Shown piece by piece: positions 51,363 through 60,062 of a stretch of DNA of 64,000 nt. Within the stretch, counting starts at the first letter, position 1; every line of letters starts with the position of its first letter. Under the pieces are notes generated by a model. That model did not search any database, was not told where the DNA came from, and was given only the letters and a program-made list of their open reading frames with translations. The position numbers and the translations under genes are program-made. Source of the stretch: Blautia_A aquisgranensis (lineage in GTDB: Bacteria; Bacillota; Clostridia; Lachnospirales; Lachnospiraceae); contig NZ_JBBMEJ010000010.1 of assembly GCF_040096615.1 (NCBI RefSeq), positions 62,001 through 126,000 of the forward strand. Reading direction: 5' to 3'.

Positions 51363-51986
51363 TTACAGCAGTTCCTGAATTTTCCGGTATACTACTTCCG
51401 CAAATTTCCTGTGACCTTCCGCATTTAAATGCTCCTGATCTGCCTCACAGCAATGCACATAAGAGGCTGCCGGCAAAAAACTGATCTGGCGTTCCTTCGC
51501 TATTTTTTCATAAACTCCCTGGAGATTTCTGGAAACAGCTACAGATTCCCTGGAAAATTTCTGGTCGTAGCCTTCCTGCCAGACTTTTTCTCCAAGATAG
51601 ATTGGAGACATCAGAAGCACCTTCGCCTTTGGTGCATATTCCTGGATCTGATCCAGAAGTCTTATGATTCCTTTTCCGATCACATCTGCAGACGCACCAA
51701 AAACAGTTTTGCAGTCATTAGTTCCCAGCATCAGTGTTATGACATCAACCTGTGCATGTGTTTCCAGCAAAGTGGGAAGCAGTGCAGTGCCTCTTCTGCC
51801 ATCCCGAAGCGGATCTTCAAAAACTGTTGTCCTTCCGCACAGACCTTCCTCGATCACTCTGCATTCATCTCTGTTCAGTTTTTTCTGAAGAAGGCTTGTC
51901 CAGCGCACTCCCCATGGAAGTCTTGTTTTGCTTTCTCCGTCATATCCCCATGTATTCGAATCCCCAAAGCACAATATCTGTTTCAT
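51363..51986 (-). CDS. SGNH/GDSL hydrolase
   Basis: The 207-residue esterase-fold protein has block I ILCFGDSNTWG with nucleophile Ser10, block III MLGTNDCK, and the C-terminal Asp-His pair in DQEHLNAEGH. No signal peptide is present, so it is probably cytoplasmic. The substrate is unknown; relatives act on acyl esters of lipids or carbohydrates. Confidence 0.92.
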   Translation of the reverse strand: MKQILCFGDSNTWGYDGESKTRLPWGVRWTSLLQKKLNRDECRVIEEGLCGRTTVFEDPLRDGRRGTALLPTLLETHAQVDVITLMLGTNDCKTVFGASADVIGKGIIRLLDQIQEYAPKAKVLLMSPIYLGEKVWQEGYDQKFSRESVAVSRNLQGVYEKIAKERQISFLPAASYVHCCEADQEHLNAEGHRKFAEVVYRKIQELL

Positions 51987-52069
51987 ATACTTTTATTCCT
52001 ATCTGTTTTATATGTTTATTAGTTGATTGAATCATAACATGTATGGGCGTATTGGTCAAATACACAAAA

Positions 52070-52110
52070 GAAATAGCCTGCTATAGCTTAATACTATAGC
52101 AGGCTATTTC
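52070..52110. terminator. Perfect inverted repeat, terminator of the DUF6465 gene
   Basis: GAAATAGCCTGCTATAG (52070-52086) and CTATAGCAGGCTATTTC (52094-52110) form a perfect 17-bp stem with a 7-base loop. Confidence 0.85.
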
Positions 52111-52143
52111 ATATGCCGTCAGAAACGGATATAATTTTTTAGA

Positions 52144-52704
52144 TTACAGTCCGATAAAGCCTGTAACCTCTCCATTGATCACATAATGAGCGCCATTATC
52201 TTCTGGTTTGATATAGATCTTGAGATCTTTAAGATCAGAAGCTTTTTTGCCCATATCATCTGTCCAGATCTTTTTGATTCTGTCAGCAACCTCAGATGTA
52301 TGTATTTCTTTGCCCCAGTACTGAACATATACCTCTGTAGCTGGTTCAGCTTTCTTCGTAGCAGTTCTTCTGGTTGCAGTTGTCTTCGCTGTGGTTGTTT
52401 TTGCTGTGGTTTTTTTAGCAGCCGTTTTTCTTGCTGTGGTTTTCTTAGCTGTTGTCTTCTTTGCCGGTTCTTCTGCCTTGGCAGCTGCCGGTTTCTCTTC
52501 AACAGGTTTCACCTCTGCGTTCTTGGTCTCTACTGGTTTCTCAGCTGCTTTTGTCTCTAAAGAAGCTTTTGCATCGTCTGTCTTCGGTGTCTCAGCCTTA
52601 ACGGCTTTCTCTTCGGATGCGGTTACTACAGATTTTGCAGGAGTCTCGCTTACTGAAGCCGTTTTTACAGTTGTCTTGGTTGCAGCTTTCTTTGTTCTAG
52701 CCAT
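52144..52704 (-). CDS. DUF6465 protein with a histone-H1-like Lys/Ala/Thr-rich N terminus
   Basis: The 186-residue product has a disordered N-terminal two thirds, rich in Lys, Ala, Thr, Glu and Pro. It contains repeats such as KKTTAKKTTARKTAAKKTTA, resembling histone H1 tails and bacterial HC1-like proteins. The last 60 residues form a folded domain (EVYVQYWGKEIHTSEVADRI...) of DUF6465 type. The basic tail suggests nucleic-acid binding, likely as a nucleoid-associated protein; this is inference. It has its own terminator. Confidence 0.85.
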   Translation of the reverse strand: MARTKKAATKTTVKTASVSETPAKSVVTASEEKAVKAETPKTDDAKASLETKAAEKPVETKNAEVKPVEEKPAAAKAEEPAKKTTAKKTTARKTAAKKTTAKTTTAKTTATRRTATKKAEPATEVYVQYWGKEIHTSEVADRIKKIWTDDMGKKASDLKDLKIYIKPEDNGAHYVINGEVTGFIGL

Positions 52705-52785
52705 TTGATAGCCTCCTTACAAGGGATTTTGTTAATCTTTTCTCATGCAATGATACTACGATTTGAAAATTTTGTAAAGAAAAAA

Positions 52786-54846
52786 TTATATACCCAGATT
52801 CTCCAGATCTTCGCTCATGTATCCCATCAGGCGTTCTTTCAGAGCCTCATGCTGCGGCAGACGGAGATCAAAATCCAGTGCCAGGATCTCTCCTGCTGCC
52901 TCACTGGCATTCTTGAGAATCCCCGCATCATTGTAAATATCACCGATCTTAAATTCCATAAGTCCGCTCTGGCGGATGCCAAAAAGATCTCCCGGACCAC
53001 GAAGCTTCAGATCCTCTCCTGCAATATAAAATCCGTCATTGGACTCGTTAAGGATCTTCAGACGCTTTGAGGTATCTTCCTCATTGTTTCCCTGAATAAA
53101 AATGCAGTATGACTGATGCTCTCCACGGCCGACCCGTCCTCTGAGCTGATGCAGCTGTGCAAGCCCGAACCGTTCTGCATTTTCCACCATCATAACTGTT
53201 GCATTGGGCACGTTCACACCAACTTCCACTACCGTTGTAGACACCAGAACCTGAATCTCACCGGAAGCAAATGCTTCCATGATCTTATTCTTTTCTTTTG
53301 GCTTCATTTTTCCATGAAGAATATCCACCCGGATCTCTCCCGGCAGCACTTCCTTAAGCTTTCTCGCATAATCTGTTACATTTTCTGCATCCAGGCCTTC
53401 ACTTTCCTCAACCATCGGGCAGATCACATAAGCCTGTCTTCCCATCTGTACCTGTTTCTCAATAAAAGAATAGGCTTTTGGACGATAAGAGGTTCCCACC
53501 ACACAATTCTTAATAGGAAGTCTTTTGGCAGGAAGCTCATCAATAATGGAAATATCCAGATCTCCGTATAAAATAATCGCCAGTGTCCTTGGAATCGGAG
53601 TTGCACTCATAACAAGAACATGCGGCGGATTTCCTCTGGTCGTCAGCGCTTCTCTCTGGCGCACTCCGAAACGATGCTGCTCATCCGTAATTACAAGTCC
53701 GAGACTTTTATATTCAACTTTTTCCTGAATAAGGGCATGTGTTCCGATGATAACGTTTACCTCGCCGGATGCGATCTTCGCATAAATTTCCCGTTTCTGC
53801 TTCGCTGTAGTGGATCCTGTCAGCAAAACCGGATGGCAGGAAGTAATATTCTGTTCTTCCATCAGTTTTAAAAATCCCTCATAATGCTGATTCGCCAGAA
53901 CCTCCGTCGGTACCATCAGGGCACTCTGGAATCCATTCTCGGCAGAAAGCACCATAGTCAGAAATGCGATGACTGTTTTTCCGCTTCCAACATCTCCCTG
54001 TACAAGTCTGGACATCAGTTTATGCCCGCTTAAGTCTCTCTCGATCTCATGCCATACATTTTTCTGGGCATTTGTCAGCTCATAGGGAAGGCCTTCGATG
54101 ATCTCCTCAGTCGTCCACACCGGCTTCATGGAAAAAGTATTCGGCGCCTCTTCTGTCTTTTCCTTAAGAAGCTGTACTGCCAGCACAAATAGCAGAAACT
54201 CGTCAAAGACCAGACGTTTTCTTGCAGTAAGCAGTTCCTGCATGTTTTTGGGAAAATGTATCGTACGCACTGCATAATTGTCATCTGCAAGTTGATACCT
54301 CTCTCTTATTTCTTCCGGAAGATATTCCCCGTGAAGCGGCCTTGTATCTAATACCTGATGAACCAGCTTTGTGATCGCTTTGTTGGAAAGGCCTTTGGTC
54401 AGCCCATATACCGGTTGCATACTGTGAACAATCTCTTCATACGCTGCCGGAGTAAAGATCTCCGGATGCTCCATCTGCAGACGGCCTTTTTTCCGGGAGA
54501 GCTTTCCCCTGAAAATAAATACGCTGCCTTTTTTCAGTGTTCCGCGAAGATAAGGTGCATTGAACCATGCAACGGGAAGACGTCCACTGGAATCAGCTAC
54601 TGTGGTCGTCAGAACCTGTAGATTCCGTACCTGATTAATATAAATGCTGCTTGTTACAGTTGCCCTTATGGAAATTGTCTTATCTTCCTGGGCTGAGGCG
54701 ATCTCCACAGGCTCTTCGTATACATCATAAGTACGGGGATAATAACGGAGAAGCTCCTCCGTAGTCGTAATACCGATCTTCTGGAAAAGCTTCTCTGTCT
54801 TATCACCCACGCCTTTTAATTCACGTAAAGGTGTTTTATCATTCAT
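52786..54846 (-). CDS. recG: ATP-dependent DNA helicase RecG
   Basis: The 686-residue helicase has an N-terminal wedge/OB region (VGDKTEKLFQKIGI), Walker A GDVGSGKTVIA, the DEQH box ITDEQHRFGVRQ, and C-terminal helicase motifs (RGRVGRGEHQS). It remodels stalled replication forks. It is 13 bases after fakA; the Shine-Dalgarno is weak (AAAGAG), consistent with translational coupling. Confidence 0.97.
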   Translation of the reverse strand: MNDKTPLRELKGVGDKTEKLFQKIGITTTEELLRYYPRTYDVYEEPVEIASAQEDKTISIRATVTSSIYINQVRNLQVLTTTVADSSGRLPVAWFNAPYLRGTLKKGSVFIFRGKLSRKKGRLQMEHPEIFTPAAYEEIVHSMQPVYGLTKGLSNKAITKLVHQVLDTRPLHGEYLPEEIRERYQLADDNYAVRTIHFPKNMQELLTARKRLVFDEFLLFVLAVQLLKEKTEEAPNTFSMKPVWTTEEIIEGLPYELTNAQKNVWHEIERDLSGHKLMSRLVQGDVGSGKTVIAFLTMVLSAENGFQSALMVPTEVLANQHYEGFLKLMEEQNITSCHPVLLTGSTTAKQKREIYAKIASGEVNVIIGTHALIQEKVEYKSLGLVITDEQHRFGVRQREALTTRGNPPHVLVMSATPIPRTLAIILYGDLDISIIDELPAKRLPIKNCVVGTSYRPKAYSFIEKQVQMGRQAYVICPMVEESEGLDAENVTDYARKLKEVLPGEIRVDILHGKMKPKEKNKIMEAFASGEIQVLVSTTVVEVGVNVPNATVMMVENAERFGLAQLHQLRGRVGRGEHQSYCIFIQGNNEEDTSKRLKILNESNDGFYIAGEDLKLRGPGDLFGIRQSGLMEFKIGDIYNDAGILKNASEAAGEILALDFDLRLPQHEALKERLMGYMSEDLENLGI

Positions 54847-54859
54847 TTTTTTGTGCTCT

Positions 54860-56521
54860 TTATTCTACAGAAATCAGATAATAGTAGATCGGCTGTCCAC
54901 CCTGGTTCAGCTCAACCTCGCAATCCGGATACTTCTCAGTCAGAGCATCGGAAAGTGCTTCCGCATCCTCCTCCGTTACATCCTCACCATAATAGATACT
55001 GATGATCTCAGACTCCTCATCAACCATATCCTCTACCATAGCCTCTGCAACCTGAAGACGCTCTTTTCCTACTGCAAGAATACCGGCATCACCGATTCCC
55101 ATAATATCTCCCTCATGGATCTCTTTATCGTCAATGCGGGTATCGCGTACTGCATAAGTCACCTGACCGGTCTTAACTCTGGAGATCGCATCTGTCATAG
55201 AAGCAAGATTCTCCTCACCGTTCTTCTCCGGAACAAAGCTGATCATTGCAGAAATTCCCTGCGGGATCGTCTTGGTCGGTACTACAATGATCTCCTTATC
55301 CTCTGTGAGATCTCTGGCCTGGTTCGCTGCAAGGATAATATTTTTATTATTCGGGAAAATATAAATTGTTTTTGCATTTACTTTCTCGATAGCATTGAGC
55401 ATATCTTCAGTACTCGGATTCATGGTCTGACCGCCCTCGATCAGATAATCCACGCCAAGCTCGCGGAAGATCTCGGAAAGTCCGACTCCTACAGATACGG
55501 AAATAAATCCATAATCCTTCGGTGGCTCTTTCGCATTCTCAGCCTGCTCCTTCGCAAGTTTCTCAGCATCCTTGATAAGCTTCTCCTGATGCTCCTCACG
55601 CATATTGTCAATCTTCATACGGGAAAGCTGTCCGTATGTGAGTGCGCGCTCAAAAGCCTGTCCCGGATGGTTGGTGTGTACATGCACTTTTACGATCTCA
55701 TCGTCTGCTACAAGTACAATGGAATCACCGATGGAATCCAGGAATTCACGGAAACGGTTGACTTCCTCCTGCGGAAGCGGTTTCTCCAGGAGAATGATAA
55801 ACTCTGTGCAATATCCGAATTTAATATCCGCCTCAGCCTGCGGGGAAATCTTTGTAATCTTCGGCGCGGCAGATGCTTCAAACTGGGAATAATCTACTTC
55901 TTTACCATGAAAACCGTCAATAGCGCCGCGGAAAACCTCCAGAAGTCCCTGACCACCGGAATCCACAACACCGGCTTCTTTCAGTACAGGAAGCATCTCC
56001 GGTGTTCTGGCAAGAGTCTCCTCAGCATGTTTGAAAATACCATCAAAAAACTCTTCCAGATCTGCTGCCTCGCCAGCAAGCTCATTAGCCTTGTCTGCTG
56101 CTGCTCTGGCAACAGTAAGGATGGTTCCTTCTTTTGGTTTCATTACAGCTTTATACGCTGTCTCAACACCACGTTCCATAGCTGCGGCAATCGCCGGTGC
56201 ATCCAGATCTGACAGTTTACGAACTCCCCGTGTAAATCCACGCAGAAGCTGTGACAGGATAACACCTGAGTTACCTCTGGCACCACGAAGGGAACCGGAA
56301 GAAATCGCTTTCGCCAGTGTCTCCATATCCGGATCAGCAAGAGCTCCTACCTCAGAAGCGGCAGACATGATGGTAAGCGTCATGTTCGTTCCCGTATCCC
56401 CGTCAGGTACGGGAAACACATTCAGTTCATTGATCCATTCTTTCTTCGCTTCCAGGTTCTTGGCTCCGGCCAGAAACATCCTGGAAAGTATTTTAGCATC
56501 TATGGTTTTGTTATTCACCAC
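54860..56521 (-). CDS. fakA: Fatty acid kinase catalytic subunit (DAK2/YloV family)
   Basis: The 553-residue protein has an N-terminal DAK2-type kinase domain (VPDGDTGTNMTLT, SLRGARGNSGVILSQLLRG) and a C-terminal DegV-like region. FakA phosphorylates fatty acids bound to FakB for phospholipid synthesis. Start: GTG near 56521 with AGAGGAGGAA upstream. The asp23-yloV-recG order is conserved in Firmicutes. Confidence 0.94.
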   Translation of the reverse strand: MVNNKTIDAKILSRMFLAGAKNLEAKKEWINELNVFPVPDGDTGTNMTLTIMSAASEVGALADPDMETLAKAISSGSLRGARGNSGVILSQLLRGFTRGVRKLSDLDAPAIAAAMERGVETAYKAVMKPKEGTILTVARAAADKANELAGEAADLEEFFDGIFKHAEETLARTPEMLPVLKEAGVVDSGGQGLLEVFRGAIDGFHGKEVDYSQFEASAAPKITKISPQAEADIKFGYCTEFIILLEKPLPQEEVNRFREFLDSIGDSIVLVADDEIVKVHVHTNHPGQAFERALTYGQLSRMKIDNMREEHQEKLIKDAEKLAKEQAENAKEPPKDYGFISVSVGVGLSEIFRELGVDYLIEGGQTMNPSTEDMLNAIEKVNAKTIYIFPNNKNIILAANQARDLTEDKEIIVVPTKTIPQGISAMISFVPEKNGEENLASMTDAISRVKTGQVTYAVRDTRIDDKEIHEGDIMGIGDAGILAVGKERLQVAEAMVEDMVDEESEIISIYYGEDVTEEDAEALSDALTEKYPDCEVELNQGGQPIYYYLISVE

Positions 56522-56538
56522 AAGTTCCTCCTCTAAAA

Positions 56539-56898
56539 CTAATCTATAGCGCGTACGCCCTCAACCATAATGTTGATCTTCTCGATCTCCATTCCTGTAA
56601 AGGCTTCGACTTTATATTTCACATTGTTGACAAGATTGTCTGCAATCGTGCTGATATTCACGCCATATGCTACAATGACATGGAAATTCAGTCGGATCTT
56701 ATTATCATCGGTGATCTTGACACTGATTCCATGTTTCAGGCTGTCAATACGCAAAAGCTTGACCAGTCCGTCCTTCATACTGATAGCTGCCATTCCTATA
56801 ATACCAAAGCACTCTACTGCCACACTGCCGGCATAGGTTGCAATGACATCCGTATCAATTACGATCTGACCCAATCCGGAATTTATACGTCCATTCAT
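56539..56898 (-). CDS. Asp23/Gls24-family envelope stress protein (YloU-like)
   Basis: The 119-residue protein has the Asp23 pattern (IVIDTDVIATYAGSVAVECFGIIGMA, HVIVAYGVNISTIADNLVNNVKY). Family members are abundant proteins linked to cell-envelope homeostasis. It is first in the asp23-fakA-recG cluster and divergent from rpmB. Confidence 0.95.
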   Translation of the reverse strand: MNGRINSGLGQIVIDTDVIATYAGSVAVECFGIIGMAAISMKDGLVKLLRIDSLKHGISVKITDDNKIRLNFHVIVAYGVNISTIADNLVNNVKYKVEAFTGMEIEKINIMVEGVRAID

Positions 56899-57055
56899 AT
56901 GGTTACCTCCAATGTTTCATTTTGTATATAAAAATATTATACCCTTTTTTTGTTAATTACGCAATGATAGAGTTCAACTTGTTTCAGCGTTTCTTCCACT
57001 CTTTGTCGTAAAACCATGTTATATAAGGAATTTTTCATAAATTTTCTTTTTTTGC

Positions 57056-57084
57056 TTGCAAAAGATCAATTCTTCTGTTAGAAT
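57056..57084 (+). promoter_or_regulatory. rpmB promoter
   Basis: TTGCAA (57056-57061) and TAGAAT (57079-57084) are separated by 17 bases. Only about 24 bases separate the -10 from the ribosome-binding site AAAGGAGG, so the leader is short and holds no L28 autoregulatory element. Confidence 0.75.
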
Positions 57085-57114
57085 GGTGAATGTTGATAAA
57101 AGGAGGTGCTATTC

Positions 57115-57303
57115 ATGGCTAAATGTGCAATCTGCGATAAAGGAGCTCATTTCGGAAACAATGTGAGTCATTCCCATAGAAGATCCAACAAAATGTGGAA
57201 ATCCAACGTTAAATCCGTCAGAGTAAAAACAACTGCCGGCGGAGCAAAGAAAATGTATGTATGTACTTCTTGTTTAAGATCCGGAAAAGTTGAAAGAGCA
57301 TAA
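57115..57303 (+). CDS. rpmB: 50S ribosomal protein L28
   Basis: The 62-residue product starts MAKCAICDKGAHFGNNVSHS and has two CxxC pairs (CAIC and CTSC), so it is the zinc-binding form. The start at ATG 57115 lies after AGGAGGTGCTATTC. It has its own terminator. Confidence 0.98.
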   Translation: MAKCAICDKGAHFGNNVSHSHRRSNKMWKSNVKSVRVKTTAGGAKKMYVCTSCLRSGKVERA

Positions 57304-57313
57304 GTAGTATCGT

Positions 57314-57345
57314 ATGCCCCCGTATAGTGCGGGGGCTGTTTTTTT
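57314..57345 (+). terminator. rpmB terminator
   Basis: GCCCCCG pairs with CGGGGGC around a short loop, followed by TGTTTTTTT. Confidence 0.92.
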
Positions 57346-57426
57346 GCATTTTTTATTTTTCTGAAACATTGTGGAATAATTTTTCGTAAAAAAAGCGGAA
57401 AACCTGCTCTCCCGCAAGCTCTCCGC

Positions 57427-57564
57427 CTATCTGCAAAACATATGGTATCCACACAGCAGGCACGCTACCGCTATGCCGATCACGATCAGATTCTCTGTGA
57501 TCAGAATTCCCAGAACCATTCCCACACCGATAAAGAACAGCATAAATCCTGCCAGTCTTCCCAT
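57427..57564 (-). CDS. 45-residue single-helix membrane protein
   Basis: A 46-codon frame from ATG 57564 encodes MGRLAGFMLFFIGVGMVLGI, followed by a short polar turn (TEN) and a second hydrophobic run ending CGYHMFCR. It resembles the small, hydrophobic YtrH/YdaS-like proteins common in Clostridia only in character. The ribosome-binding site is weak (AGAAGAG). The hydrophobic, low-charge composition argues against chance. A longer frame in another phase (57353-57586) encodes an unlikely Cys/Arg-rich sequence. Confidence 0.6.
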   Translation of the reverse strand: MGRLAGFMLFFIGVGMVLGILITENLIVIGIAVACLLCGYHMFCR

Positions 57565-57619
57565 GCTCTTCTGCCTGCCACTGCATTCTTATTACAGTAT
57601 ATGCAAAAAAGCAGCTAAA

Positions 57620-57988
57620 TCATTCCACAGTCTCCTCATCAGAATCACTGTTTCCTCCCGGTGCAAAACGGTTCACAAAATCCGGAACCATGTCCAGAAC
57701 CTTGGTAAGACCATCCTGATTCTTCACATTTACAAGCTTGGTCGTTCCATTCTGGATCACAAGCACTGCACACGGAGACATCTTACCTGCAAGACCGCCG
57801 CCTCCGTTATTTTTCTTATCTCCCTCAAAAGCTCCGGCACCGACACCGAAAGATACATCTACCAGAGGAAGAATAATGGTATCCCCCACATGGATCGCAT
57901 CACCAACAACTGTTTTGGCTGACACAAATCCGTCCATTCCTTTAAATAATGAATTCACGGTATCCTTGAAATTATTCTCTTTCTCCAT
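57620..57988 (-). CDS. gerW: GerW/YtfJ-family spore protein
   Basis: The 122-residue product has the family core TVVGDAIHVGDTIILPLVDVSFGVGAGAF and a Gly-rich segment (NNGGGGLAGKMSPCAVLVI). In Bacillus YtfJ/GerW is needed for germination. The acidic C terminus (SDSDEETVE) is typical. Its start overlaps the upstream DUF2953 gene by 17 bases, matching the ytfI-ytfJ pair. Confidence 0.92.
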   Translation of the reverse strand: MEKENNFKDTVNSLFKGMDGFVSAKTVVGDAIHVGDTIILPLVDVSFGVGAGAFEGDKKNNGGGGLAGKMSPCAVLVIQNGTTKLVNVKNQDGLTKVLDMVPDFVNRFAPGGNSDSDEETVE

Positions 57989-59114
57989 GATTTACCTCCT
58001 TATGTCTCCATCGGTGGATGACGTATTTGATATTTTTATTAAAATAAAGTTCTGCTGCCATCTTCAGAAGTATAACTCCATAAATCCGGCCTTTCAGCAT
58101 AACCTCTCCTTCCAGTACATTCTCGCCGTCAAAGAGAGGATTAACTGCTATTGCATTTTTATGGAAAGGAATCGTCATACCCATAACCGCCAGCACAGTT
58201 CCTGTTATTGCAGGATCTTCACTTCCGAACGTGATCTTACCGGTAAGCCTGGTTGGCAGAATATGATGCAAAAGCTTCTTTGCATCTTTCCATACAAAAA
58301 AGATTGCCTCCCTGGTGCGAGGATGATCAATAAATTCTTTATACCAATTTATCTTACCACAGAATTTTTTGATTGTTAACCGGATATTCTGAATTTTTTC
58401 GAATATTCGGGACGGTATTCCCAAAGCCTTCCTGATCACAGTACCAAAACCTGAAACTGCTTTTTTTATTCTTCCCGCTATTTCAAAAATTAAGCTTATA
58501 AACCGGTTCTCTTTCTGATTCTCCAGATCAGAATCTGAAATGTTTTCATCCATTTTCTCAGTCTGCACTGTTTTCTGAACATACGGTTTCTGAACTTCTG
58601 TTCTGTTATCATCTTCTGACTTGGATATATCGAATGTTATATTTTTTTCCGGCTCTGTATCCTTCTGCGAATCTCGAGATATTCCTTTTGGCTTATCAGT
58701 CTCATCTATGATCCGTACCGATGGCTTCTGACTCTCTTCTTTCTTATTTTTTTGTTTCTTATTCCCGGATCGGGATCTCTTTTTTTCTGATTCCCCGGTT
58801 GTGAAAGAATGTGGCTTTTTCTTCTTTCTGTGAAACAGCTTTTTTATCCTGGAAAAGGAAATCCCCAGAATATAAAATTCAAACTCCGGAGTTCCATTTC
58901 GAAAAAAAGCCTTCACAGCAATCCCGTGAAAAAGCCAGCTGACTTCACCGAAAGCCTCAATCTCTTTAATTCCCACTGCCCGTTCTTTCTCCGCTCTGGC
59001 TCTGTACCTCACAGGACAGAACAAAAGCAGCAGCAGAACCAGAAAGATCAAGCCTGCAATTATCCCCAGAAGAATCAGTATAAATTTTATTATCAGCCAT
59101 AATATATGCAACAT
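57972..59114 (-). CDS. DUF2953 protein (YtfI-like)
   Basis: The 380-residue product has a strong N-terminal transmembrane helix (about residues 5-33) and FCPVRYRARAEKE, then a Lys/Glu/Ser-rich disordered region (about 95-205) and a C-terminal DUF2953 region (FFVWKDAKKLLHHILPTRLTGKITFGSEDP). It is partner of YtfJ in sporulating Firmicutes. Function unknown. Confidence 0.87.
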   Translation of the reverse strand: MLHILWLIIKFILILLGIIAGLIFLVLLLLLFCPVRYRARAEKERAVGIKEIEAFGEVSWLFHGIAVKAFFRNGTPEFEFYILGISFSRIKKLFHRKKKKPHSFTTGESEKKRSRSGNKKQKNKKEESQKPSVRIIDETDKPKGISRDSQKDTEPEKNITFDISKSEDDNRTEVQKPYVQKTVQTEKMDENISDSDLENQKENRFISLIFEIAGRIKKAVSGFGTVIRKALGIPSRIFEKIQNIRLTIKKFCGKINWYKEFIDHPRTREAIFFVWKDAKKLLHHILPTRLTGKITFGSEDPAITGTVLAVMGMTIPFHKNAIAVNPLFDGENVLEGEVMLKGRIYGVILLKMAAELYFNKNIKYVIHRWRHKEVNHGERE

Positions 59115-59118
59115 CTGT

Positions 59119-59430
59119 TCACCTGTTCTCCAGATATTCTCTTATTTTTAAATTGCCTGTCTCTCTGTAGACCTGCTCAATGATATCCTGCACCATCTGG
59201 ACAGCCCCGTCCTTTCCCTTTGCAATTCCTACAATCGGAGGGCAGATTGCTCTGGCTCCCCGCTGCGTCAGGACTGCCGTGGAAAGAATCTCCAGAATGT
59301 TTCCGGGATTATCGGACAATGTGACTACATAAATCCCCGGAACATATTTCCCGACAATGATCCTCGCCCTGGTTCTTCCGGGATCTTTTATCGTTTCATC
59401 AACATAATAATTCCGTATCCATTTCAGCAT
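59119..59430 (-). CDS. Small conserved-looking protein of unknown function
   Basis: The 103-residue soluble product starts MLKWIRNYYVDETIKDPGRT and contains a basic, beta-rich segment (RIIVGKYVPGIYVVTLSD), then a helical C terminus. It lies 4 bases before the DUF2953 start and has GGGAGGTGA upstream, so it belongs to that sporulation-linked operon. I do not recognise the family. Confidence 0.78.
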   Translation of the reverse strand: MLKWIRNYYVDETIKDPGRTRARIIVGKYVPGIYVVTLSDNPGNILEILSTAVLTQRGARAICPPIVGIAKGKDGAVQMVQDIIEQVYRETGNLKIREYLENR

Positions 59431-59461
59431 TCTGCAGTCACCTCCCGTCCAGTTAATGTCA

Positions 59462-59492
59462 AACAGGGCTGCGTACTAAACACAGCCCTGTT
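59462..59492. terminator. Inverted repeat after the Nudix gene
   Basis: AACAGGGCTG and CAGCCCTGTT form a perfect 10-bp stem, but the U-tract is poor on both strands. It lies just after the Nudix stop codon, so it is probably a terminator or processing hairpin. Confidence 0.6.
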
Positions 59493-59498
59493 CGGTTC

Positions 59499-59954
59499 CT
59501 AAAAATACTTCTGCTGTTTCGCCCAGATACCCTCACTTCGCATCTCCAGATATTCCTGATACGCCTGTTCCACGATATGCTTCTCGTTGGAAAAACGAAG
59601 AAGATGATAGATCTCGTGAAACTTGTAATATCCGGAATCTACGAAATATTCCTCTCGCTGGGGTTTGCTATGATAATTATCAGCTATCATGAGGTACCAG
59701 TGTACCTCTTTCATTACCACATCCTCCGGAACAGTAAAATTATACTGACTCTTGCCGATATACTTCACAATAGAAGCTCTCACACCAGCTTCTTCTCTTA
59801 CTTCACGTAAAGCAGTCTGTTCAAAAGTCTCGCCTTTTTCTACGGTTCCTTTGGGAAGCACCCATCCTTCATAACGGTTCCTGTAGGATTTATACAATGC
59901 CAGGATCTTACCCCGATGAATTACCACACCGCCACAGCTTGTTGCTTCTATCAT
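59499..59954 (-). CDS. Nudix hydrolase
   Basis: The 151-residue protein contains a full Nudix box (GTVEKGETFEQTALREVREE with AGV following). It starts at ATG 59954 with AGGAGGATTG upstream; an upstream in-frame start is unsupported. Nudix enzymes cleave nucleoside-diphosphate derivatives; the substrate is unknown. WVLPKG before the box resembles the diadenosine-polyphosphate/house-cleaning type. Confidence 0.92.
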   Translation of the reverse strand: MIEATSCGGVVIHRGKILALYKSYRNRYEGWVLPKGTVEKGETFEQTALREVREEAGVRASIVKYIGKSQYNFTVPEDVVMKEVHWYLMIADNYHSKPQREEYFVDSGYYKFHEIYHLLRFSNEKHIVEQAYQEYLEMRSEGIWAKQQKYF

Positions 59955-60062
59955 ATTGCAATCCTCCTGTAATGCGTGTGTCTTTTGCACTGACTACAGT
60001 ATACCTCTTTTGGGGCTTATAGGCAAGGGTAAAGAGCTATATACTATCGCAAATTTCCAAAC

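Noticed and set aside
54851..56212. Plus-strand reading frame of 453 codons opposite fakA
   Set aside because: It is fully antisense to the DAK2/YloV gene, has no ribosome-binding site and shows no domain.
57353..57586. 77-codon minus-strand frame
   Set aside because: Its translation is Arg/Gly/Cys-rich without structure; the overlapping 45-codon hydrophobic frame is more natural.
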